From contig CAJKZL010000101.1 in the NCBI GenBank assembly GCA_905204385.1, positions 1 to 8,766 of the forward strand: a stretch of DNA of 8,766 nucleotides, in the 5' to 3' direction. The notes under the pieces are model-generated. The model worked only from the letters and a program-made list of their open reading frames with translations, was not told where the DNA came from and ran no database searches. Source of the DNA: an uncultured Odoribacter sp. Its GTDB lineage: Bacteria; Bacteroidota; Bacteroidia; Bacteroidales; Marinifilaceae. Below are positions 1-5,149 of this stretch, one piece after another; within the stretch, counting starts at the first letter, position 1; every line of letters starts with the position of its first letter. The translations under genes and the position numbers were made by a program.

Positions 1-1605
1 CTCACTCATAAGAACTTCGCAGCAGGAGCGGTTTTCAGCTTATAGGCTTTGAGTGCCTGGTGTTTCCAATATATTCCGCAGGGATTCTTCCCGGATTTGA
101 GTTACACCCAGTTGTATATCGAATATAAAGTGCCTGAAGGGGGGACTTTGGAAGCCGTCCAGGGAGATATTGCAGAAATCGAGGCTTATTTACTTTCCCG
201 CCCGGATATTACACATGTGACTTCGAGTTTCGGCGGTACGCCTTCGCGCTACAATCTGGTCCGCTCGATTGCTTTGCCGGCGATGTCGTACGGTGAATTG
301 ATCGTCGACTATACGGATGCCGATGCCCTGAAAAGTTCGATTCCCGGGCTACAGCAATATCTCACAGAACATTATCCGGATGCTTATGTGCGGATCAAGC
401 GTTATAATCTGATGTATGAGGATTTTCCGGTGGAACTGATGTTTACCGGACCGGATCCGGCGGTTTTGAAAGGTTTGGCTGCAAAGGCGCAACAGATTAT
501 GGAGGATGAACCGACTGCCGATTTGGTGACCACGGATTGGGAACCCGTGATGCCGGTGATGATGGTGGAGTATTATCAACCCATCGCCCGTCAGGCGGGA
601 TTATCGCGTACGGACGTCGGCTTGTCGCTTTTGTCGGCCACCGAGGGTTTGCCGGTGGGGTCTTATTACGAAGGGACGACGGCTATGCCTATCTATATCA
701 AAAGTGTGGACAACCGGGGAGAAGAACCGGAAGGGCTGGAGAATATACCGGTGTGGAGCGTGTTGCCTTCCCTGGGGGGATTGAATGCCGAAACGATCAA
801 AGGAATGTTGCTGGGAACTGTCAAGAAGGAGGATTTGCTGGCAGCTGCCGTCGGGTCTACTCCTTTGACCCAAGCCACCCATGGCGTGAAACTGGAGTGG
901 GAAGACCCGGTGGTGTGGCGCTATAACGGTCAACGGGCCATAAAGGCCCGCTGCAATAATTTGCCGGGTTTTACGGCCGAGAGTGTCCGTAGCCGGCTGA
1001 TTCCTCCGGTAGATACGATCACTTTGCCCGACGGGTATACCAAGCAATGGCTGGGTGAACATAAAGCCAGCAGTGAGGCGATGAGATATCTGTTTAAAAA
1101 TGTGCCCTGGGCGATTGTGATGATGGTGGTGATCCTGATTGCTTTATTCAAAGATTTTAAAAAGCCGGCCATCATCTTTCTTTGCTTGCCTTTGGCAGCG
1201 ATAGGGATAGTGTTCGGCATGCTGATCAGCGGGAAAGATTTTGGATTCGTGGCTATCGTCGGTGCTTTGGGATTGATAGGAATGATGATTAAAAACGGAG
1301 TGGTTTTACTGGATGAGATCAATCTGCAGATTGCTTCAGGAAAGGACGCCTTGCAAGCTTTGCTGGATTCTTCTTCTTCGCGTTTCAGACCAGTGATGAT
1401 GGCTTCGCTGACTACGATTCTCGGAATGGTGCCTTTGTTGAACGACGATTTGTTTGGCTCGCTGGCCGTGACCATCATGGGAGGATTATTGGTGGGTACT
1501 GTGATTACCTTGGTGTTTATTCCGGTGTTGTATGCCTTGTTTTATCCGTTGAAATCGCACCCTGGAAATCCGAATGACGTGGATTCGGGCCGTGAGGAAG
1601 AATAG
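1..1605 (+). CDS. RND efflux permease, C-terminal part (copy 1), interrupted by an in-frame TAG
   Basis: This is the C-terminal half of an AcrB-like inner-membrane proton/substrate antiporter; the 5' part lies outside the window. From 49 the frame is open for 518 codons and aligns almost without gaps with residues from about 537 of the permease at 5150-8311, with well over half the residues identical by eye. It contains the end of TM7, the second large periplasmic loop (starting QGFFPDLSY), TM8 (near 1102-1160), TM9, TM10 with the conserved Lys of MMIKNG (codon 1291-1293), TM11 and TM12. Codons 1-42 are in the same frame and read as the first half of TM7 (KNFAAGAVFSL), but a TAG at 43-45 interrupts it exactly where the paralogue has Leu535. 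So the gene is probably a pseudogene, unless the TAG is a sequencing error. The TTG at 49 is not a credible native start, since it lies inside a membrane helix. The channel gene follows 22 bp downstream. Substrate unknown. Confidence 0.88.
43..45 (+). other. In-frame amber stop inside TM7 of the copy-1 permease
   Basis: Reading frame 1 from the left edge gives a hydrophobic helix, then TAG, then ALSAWCFQYIPQGFF. The ungapped alignment to the intact paralogue (WLFILATVILL-AVSVWGYGFIKQGFF) places the stop opposite Leu535. A single T-to-A change from TTG (Leu) would create it. The other two forward frames over 1-48 do not read as a membrane helix, so a frameshift explanation fits less well. Confidence 0.7.
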
Positions 1606-1627
1606 TAAATCTATAAATTGCCCATAT

Positions 1628-3028
1628 ATGAAACAACTGATATTGTGCCTGGCATTTTGGGGCTGTTCCGGAATGCTTCATGCTCAGGGAATTGAATTGA
1701 ATCTACAGAAATGCAGGAAGATGGCTGTAGACCACAGTTGGAAATTGCAGATTGCCGGACATCAGGAGTTAAAAGCCGGCTATGAAAAGAAATCGTACCG
1801 GGCGAACTTTTTGCCTAAAGTTTCTGCTACCGGTGTGTATGCCTATATGCAAAAGAAACTGGAATACAAGATCGACGGCGGTTATTTGCCGGTGTTCGAT
1901 TATCGGGATGTGGGGGCGGAGAAACCGATATACAGTGTGGTGGCAGGACCGGACGGGAATTATGTTTTGGGGCAGTATGCTTTTATGCCCGATATCGAGT
2001 TGGCCCTGAGCCTGCGGAATGCTTATACGGCCGGGTTGATGCTGGAGCAGCCTGTTTATATGGGGGGCAAGGTTCGCTTTGCTTTCCAGATGGCTTCGAT
2101 CGGGGTGGAAATGGCCGGATTGAATGCAAAATACAGCCGGGCGGAAGTGATTACGGAAGCCGATGAAGCGTATTGGCAATATCTGAGGGTGAAGGAACAG
2201 GCCAGGGCTGCCGATAAGTATCTGGAGGTGGTGCGTGAGTTGGTGCGGAATGTGTCGGATGCAAACGCTACGGGGATGGCTTCGCAGAACGATCTGCTCA
2301 AGGCCCAGGTGAAACAGAATGAAGCGGAACTGATGGCGCAAAAAGCAGCCAATGGGACGGCGCTTGCCCGTATGAATCTCTGTCGTGTTATCGGGGTGGA
2401 CCTGAACAGTGCGGTGCTGGTTGCGGATAGCCTGCAGGAGCAGATAACCCCGGGAATCCTGGAGGCTTCCGAAGATGTGGCTGCCCGTCCGGAATATAAT
2501 TTACTGGAAAAACAAGTGGAACTGAAAGCCAGGGAGGTCAGTCTGGCCCGTGCCGACTTTTTGCCTCAGTTGGGTGTGTCGGTGAGTTACGGTTATGGGG
2601 ACGGGCTCAAGCTCAACGGTGAATCCGAGGGGGAGGCTTCTTTTATGGCTATGGCTTCCCTGAAAGTGCCGTTGTACCATTGGGGAGAAGGGCGGAATAA
2701 AATTAAATCCCTGAAAGCGGAAGAAGAAATGGCCCGTCTCAAAAAGGAGGAAACCGCACAATTCATGCTTCTCGAAGTGGCCCGTGCCCGCTATAATGTG
2801 GAGGATGCCGCTACAAGAGTACGGTTAACCCGCAAATCCTTGTCCCAGGCTGAGGAAAATTTGCAAGTGAGTAAAAATCGGTATGAAGTCGGCTTGGAAA
2901 CGATTACCAATTTTATGGAAGCTCAGGCACAATGGCAAAAAGCCTGGAGTGATTGGATCGATGCCCGTACAGAACTTCGGCTGAACGAGACTTATTACCT
3001 GAAAGCAACGGGGAGGCTTACGGATTAG
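1628..3028 (+). CDS. TolC-like outer-membrane efflux protein (OEP family), copy 1
   Basis: This is the outer-membrane channel of a tripartite RND pump: a trimeric beta-barrel with a periplasmic alpha-helical tunnel. I chose the ATG at 1628 (466 aa) because it begins with a good Sec signal peptide (MKQLILCLAFWGCSGMLHAQ), likely cleaved around Ala19/Gln20. The upstream in-frame ATG at 1574 would add 18 residues, many of them polar or charged, ahead of that signal and would overlap the permease gene. The mature protein has the expected two repeats of long helices rich in Ala, Glu, Lys and Gln (about residues 150-260 and 350-460), separated by barrel strands such as FLPQLGVSVSYGYG. The N-terminus is clearly related to the partial channel at 8343. 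It is probably co-transcribed with the permease in front, and appears intact even though that permease carries a stop. Its last 11 bp overlap the convergent recombinase gene. Confidence 0.92.
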   Translation: MKQLILCLAFWGCSGMLHAQGIELNLQKCRKMAVDHSWKLQIAGHQELKAGYEKKSYRANFLPKVSATGVYAYMQKKLEYKIDGGYLPVFDYRDVGAEKPIYSVVAGPDGNYVLGQYAFMPDIELALSLRNAYTAGLMLEQPVYMGGKVRFAFQMASIGVEMAGLNAKYSRAEVITEADEAYWQYLRVKEQARAADKYLEVVRELVRNVSDANATGMASQNDLLKAQVKQNEAELMAQKAANGTALARMNLCRVIGVDLNSAVLVADSLQEQITPGILEASEDVAARPEYNLLEKQVELKAREVSLARADFLPQLGVSVSYGYGDGLKLNGESEGEASFMAMASLKVPLYHWGEGRNKIKSLKAEEEMARLKKEETAQFMLLEVARARYNVEDAATRVRLTRKSLSQAEENLQVSKNRYEVGLETITNFMEAQAQWQKAWSDWIDARTELRLNETYYLKATGRLTD

Positions 3029-3050
3029 CCTCCTCCTGTTGCTGACTTTC
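3001..3050. terminator. Long imperfect hairpin over the convergent stop codons; candidate bidirectional terminator
   Basis: GGAGGCT (3012-3018) and AGCCTCC (3027-3033) form a perfect 7-bp stem with an 8-nt loop. The stem continues outward: GG (3010-3011) can pair with CC (3035-3036), and AGCAAC (3004-3009) with GTTGCT (3038-3043), leaving single-base bulges at 3034 and 3037. Outer GAAAG/CTTTC arms (3001-3005 and 3046-3050) are also complementary, as an alternative pairing. The loop and stem contain both stop codons: the channel's TAG (3026-3028) and the recombinase's stop (3018-3020). On the + strand a T-rich stretch follows at 3061-3074. No strong T run follows immediately on either strand, so terminator activity is inferred from structure and placement. 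Confidence 0.5.
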
Positions 3051-3707
3051 TTCTTCGATCTTTTTATTTTTTTTCAGCAGGGTACGCAAATAAAACAGGC
3101 GTACGGTTTCGGGGGAGACTTTAAAACGTATGGCGATTTTCTGAAAGGAAAAGCCTTCCGTTCTCAAAGCTTTAATCTCCTGCTCGTGTTCGAATAACTT
3201 GCCGGCACGGATACTCCCTTTCGGACGGCCTAATTTGATTCCCTGAGCCCTTCGGCGTGCTAAAGCTTCGCGTGTACGCTGAGAGATCAGCGTACGTTCT
3301 ATCTCGGCACATAATCCGAAAGCGAAAGCCAAAACCTGGCTATTGATGGAAGAGTCGAATTTGTAGCCTTCCTTAATGCTGTAGATGGTGATGCCTTTCT
3401 CAATCGATTGATGGATAATGTTCATAATATTCATCATTTTACGACTAAGCCTGGATACTTCGGTGATAATCAAAGTGTCTCCCCTTTGCAATTTTTTCAA
3501 TAAGCTTCCTAATTGTCTCTCGCTTTCTTTTTTTGTTCCACTTACGGTTTCTGTACACCACATGGTAATTTTCAATTCCTGTCGTCTACAGAAATTAATG
3601 ACCTCACTTTTTTGGTTTAAAATCGTCTGCTTATCTGTGCTCACCCGCAGATAAGCAGCAACTATAGGCGGTCTGTCCTTTAGTTCCTGTTTCTTTTTTT
3701 CGGGCAT
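3018..3707 (-). CDS. Serine site-specific recombinase, DNA invertase/resolvase family (Mpi-like)
   Basis: A 229-residue serine recombinase that cuts and rejoins DNA at short paired sites through a Ser-DNA intermediate. The catalytic domain starts at about residue 15 with YLRVSTDKQ, where Ser23 is the nucleophile and Arg21 is conserved. The second arginine cluster is SRLSRKM (Arg86, Arg89). The long E-helix region AEIERTLISQRTREAL (134-149) and the GRPKG linker (160-164) follow, then a helix-turn-helix (about 185-207, GFSFQKIAIRFKVSPETVR). The size and order fit Hin/Gin-type invertases and the Bacteroides Mpi group; small resolvases of transposons share the fold, so invertase is the likelier call but not proven. 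The tail is Lys/Glu/Gln rich. The gene lies opposite the pump operons, overlaps the end of channel gene 1 by 11 bp, and is visibly more AT-rich in its 5' half than its neighbours, which may indicate transfer. No transposase accompanies it. Confidence 0.93.
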   Translation of the reverse strand: MPEKKKQELKDRPPIVAAYLRVSTDKQTILNQKSEVINFCRRQELKITMWCTETVSGTKKESERQLGSLLKKLQRGDTLIITEVSRLSRKMMNIMNIIHQSIEKGITIYSIKEGYKFDSSINSQVLAFAFGLCAEIERTLISQRTREALARRRAQGIKLGRPKGSIRAGKLFEHEQEIKALRTEGFSFQKIAIRFKVSPETVRLFYLRTLLKKNKKIEEESQQQEEANP

Positions 3708-3718
3708 AGTTGTTTTAT

Positions 3719-3742
3719 CAGTATGGATAATACTGTTTTTTT
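3719..3742 (+). terminator. Inverted repeat followed by a T7 run in the recombinase leader
   Basis: CAGTAT (3719-3724) and ATACTG (3730-3735) pair perfectly around a 5-nt loop, and seven T residues follow on the + strand (3736-3742). On the + strand this looks like a weak intrinsic terminator, able to stop antisense read-through from channel gene 1. On the - strand it falls in the presumed 5' leader of the recombinase, 12 bp before its ATG, so an operator or leader hairpin is an alternative reading. The stem is short and AT-rich. Confidence 0.35.
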
Positions 3743-3763
3743 GCTTTTTTCTCTTTGAATTGA

Positions 3764-3795
3764 CAAATATAATAAAGTTAAGGAGTTAATAGAAA
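3764..3795 (-). promoter_or_regulatory. Putative Bacteroidetes-type promoter of the recombinase
   Basis: Read on the - strand, TATATTTG (3771 down to 3764) is a perfect match to the Bacteroidetes -7 consensus TAnnTTTG. TTTC (3795-3792), one base off the -33 TTTG element, lies 20 bp further upstream, a suitable spacing. Transcription would start near 3757, giving a leader of roughly 50 nt before the recombinase ATG. This is a motif match only. Confidence 0.5.
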
Positions 3796-3863
3796 CTTTT
3801 GCAGAAAATGATCTCGATCGGACCTTGAATCTGCATCGTTGCCAGGAAGTTATTGAAGCCGGA

Positions 3864-3883
3864 TTCCCGGATGCGTCCGGGAA
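3864..3883. repeat. Perfect 8-4-8 inverted repeat upstream of the adaptor gene
   Basis: TTCCCGGA (3864-3871) and TCCGGGAA (3876-3883) are exact reverse complements around the 4-nt spacer TGCG. No T run follows on the + strand, so a terminator is unlikely. It lies about 110 bp before the adaptor start and inside the coding-like remnant. It could be a regulator binding site or a recombinase half-site pair, but nothing in the sequence decides this. Confidence 0.45.
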
Positions 3884-3912
3884 GTTTGCCGAAATAATAA
3901 AACTTTTAGCGA

Positions 3913-3943
3913 TTTCGGATGCGCTAAATGAAACATAAATTCT
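3913..3943 (+). promoter_or_regulatory. Weak candidate promoter for the copy-2 efflux operon
   Basis: TTTC (3913-3916) and TAAATTCT (3936-3943), 19 bp apart, resemble the Bacteroidetes -33 (TTTG) and -7 (TAnnTTTG) elements, with one and two mismatches respectively. They lie about 50 bp before the adaptor start at 3993. No better match was found between the recombinase and the adaptor, so this is the best available guess and may be wrong. Confidence 0.2.
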
Positions 3944-3962
3944 TTAACCTATGTATATATTA

Positions 3963-3976
3963 AGACTTATAAGACT
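3963..3976. promoter_or_regulatory. Near-palindrome before the adaptor start, possible operator
   Basis: AGACTTATAAGACT is a 14-bp dyad with 6 of 7 base pairs matching, centred on the perfect palindrome CTTATAAG (3966-3973). It ends 16 bp before the adaptor ATG at 3993. A 7-bp inverted pair, TATGTAT (3950-3956) and ATACATA (3987-3993), brackets it. The position suits a repressor operator, but no regulator gene is present in the window. Confidence 0.25.
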
Positions 3977-3992
3977 GAGAAAATCAATACAT

Positions 3993-5126
3993 ATGGAAAT
4001 TCAAAAATTAACGAAATTTAATGTGAAGGCCTGTTGCCTGACCATTTCTTTTTTTGTGATTGCCTGCCTGGCATGTAGAAGGACACCTCCTTCGCTGGAT
4101 ATCCCTCAATTGGTGAAAGTTGCCGAGGTCGGCCGATTCGGAGGAAAATCTTCGGTGTCCTATCCGGGAAAAGTGAAGGCTGCTGAAAATGTGAAGCTCT
4201 CTTTCCGGGTGGCAGGACCTATAAAGAAAATATATGTCAGCGAAGGCCAGCAGGTGAAAAAAGGTCAGTTGCTGGCCGAACTGGATCCCAGGGATTACTT
4301 GTTGCAATATAACGCGACCAGGGCGGAATATGATCAGGTGAAAGGGGAGGCGGACCGTATCATAGAATTGTATAAGAGAGGCAGTGTGTCCATCAATGAA
4401 TACGATAAAGCGGTAGCTGCCAAGAAAAGGATAACGGCTTTATATCAATCGCAGCGAAACGCTTTGAACGATACTAAACTGAAAGCTCCTTTCGACGGTT
4501 TTATACAACATAAGTATTTCAGCGCTCCGGAGATTATCGATCAGGGGACACCTGTTGTTTCGATGATCAATGACGATTATTTCGAGGTGGATGTGGAGAT
4601 TCCGACGCAGGATTATATCCGGCGGGAAGATTTTACCAGTTTCGAAGCCGTTGCCGATGTATTCCCCGGGACCGTGATTCCTTTGGAGCTGATGGATATC
4701 AATCAGGGAGCGAACTACAATCAGTTGTTCAATGCCCGTTTCCGGTTGAAAAGAGATACCCTTCCCGGCTTGGCTGCCGGTATGAGCCTTACGGTTACTA
4801 TCGGGTTCCGTCCGGGGGCTGAAAATATGACCGTTGTTCCGGTGTCGGCCCTTTTTCAACAAAAAGGAAAATCTTATGTCTGGCGGTACGAAGGCCGGGA
4901 CAGTATTATTCAGCGGTTGCCCGTGAGGGTGGAGCAAATGATGAAGGACGGAACTGCATTGGTGCGGTCCGATTTGAGGGAAGGGCAATCTGTCGTTTCT
5001 GCCGGGGTGAATGAGCTGAAGGAAAGACAAAAAGTACGGCCTTTGCCCCCGGTTCCGGCATCGAATGTCGGCGGTTTACTGTTTATTCATTTATTCATTA
5101 AACCTTTAGAACGAATAAATCCATAA
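3993..5126 (+). CDS. RND efflux periplasmic adaptor (membrane fusion protein), probable lipoprotein, copy 2
   Basis: An AcrA-like adaptor linking the inner-membrane pump to the outer-membrane channel. I chose the ATG at 3993 (377 aa) because it gives a short basic N-region, a hydrophobic stretch and a lipobox (VIAC, Cys25; Cys28 is the alternative), so the protein should be lipid-anchored in the inner membrane. An in-frame ATG at 3951 would add 14 residues. The first lipoyl half (about 72-99, GPIKKIYVSEGQQVKKGQLL then AELDP) leads into a helical hairpin (about 100-150). The second lipoyl half follows (LKAPFDGFIQHKYFS), then beta-barrel and membrane-proximal domains (GLAAGMSLTVTIGF and VVPVSALFQQKGKSYVW). 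It ends at VRPLPPVPASNVGGLL plus a hydrophobic tail that seems to come from an 8-bp duplication. The pump gene follows after 23 bp. The matching adaptor of copy 1 is presumably left of the window. Confidence 0.93.
   Translation: MEIQKLTKFNVKACCLTISFFVIACLACRRTPPSLDIPQLVKVAEVGRFGGKSSVSYPGKVKAAENVKLSFRVAGPIKKIYVSEGQQVKKGQLLAELDPRDYLLQYNATRAEYDQVKGEADRIIELYKRGSVSINEYDKAVAAKKRITALYQSQRNALNDTKLKAPFDGFIQHKYFSAPEIIDQGTPVVSMINDDYFEVDVEIPTQDYIRREDFTSFEAVADVFPGTVIPLELMDINQGANYNQLFNARFRLKRDTLPGLAAGMSLTVTIGFRPGAENMTVVPVSALFQQKGKSYVWRYEGRDSIIQRLPVRVEQMMKDGTALVRSDLREGQSVVSAGVNELKERQKVRPLPPVPASNVGGLLFIHLFIKPLERINP
5082..5097 (+). repeat. 8-bp tandem duplication (TTTATTCA x2) at the end of the adaptor gene
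   Basis: TTTATTCA occurs twice in direct succession at 5082-5089 and 5090-5097. Eight is not a multiple of three, so the copy number changes the frame. With one copy the reading would be GGLLFIH followed directly by TAA; with two copies the protein runs on for 11 further residues (LFIKPLERINP) to the TAA at 5124-5126. The single-copy version is probably ancestral. Confidence 0.6.
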
Positions 5127-5149
5127 GCGGTTTAAACAAAAATATAGCT

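Larger units (their letters stand above)
3759..3938 (+). pseudogene. Coding-like remnant with no start codon, unknown function
   Basis: Frame 3759-3938 is open for 59 codons and ends in TAA (3936-3938). It reads like protein rather than random sequence: charged, amphipathic and probably helical (segments such as KVKELIETFAENDLDRTL and KFAEIIKLLAISDALNET). No ATG, GTG or TTG start lies in the open stretch. An in-frame ATG at 3723 exists but is cut off by a TGA at 3756-3758. I do not recognise the family. The simplest reading is the 3' end of a gene whose 5' part was lost, perhaps when the recombinase arrived or when the operons were rearranged. Chance openness cannot be excluded, since a - strand frame across the same stretch is also open. 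Confidence 0.35.

Noticed and set aside
49..51. TTG at 49 as the true start of a short 518-residue permease
   Set aside because: It lies inside a transmembrane helix, and the codons before the TAG continue the same helix, so it is the remainder of a longer gene.
930..1478. 182-codon open frame on the - strand inside the copy-1 permease
   Set aside because: A shadow of the permease; the + strand frame has full RND homology to the paralogue.
1574..1627. ATG at 1574 as the start of the copy-1 channel
   Set aside because: It overlaps the permease end and would put 18 residues, many of them polar or charged, before a clear signal peptide that begins at 1628.
3067..3074. T8 homopolymer near the recombinase 3' end as a phase-variation switch
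   Set aside because: It would affect only the last residues of a variable Lys/Glu/Gln tail, after all the functional domains.
3760..3765. TTGACA resembling a sigma-70 -35 box on the + strand
   Set aside because: No -10 box at suitable spacing, and Bacteroidetes housekeeping promoters use a different consensus.
3700..4000. A classic invertible promoter with a matching inverted-repeat pair
   Set aside because: Only short local dyads were found; no longer repeat recurs in inverted orientation on both sides of a promoter within the window.
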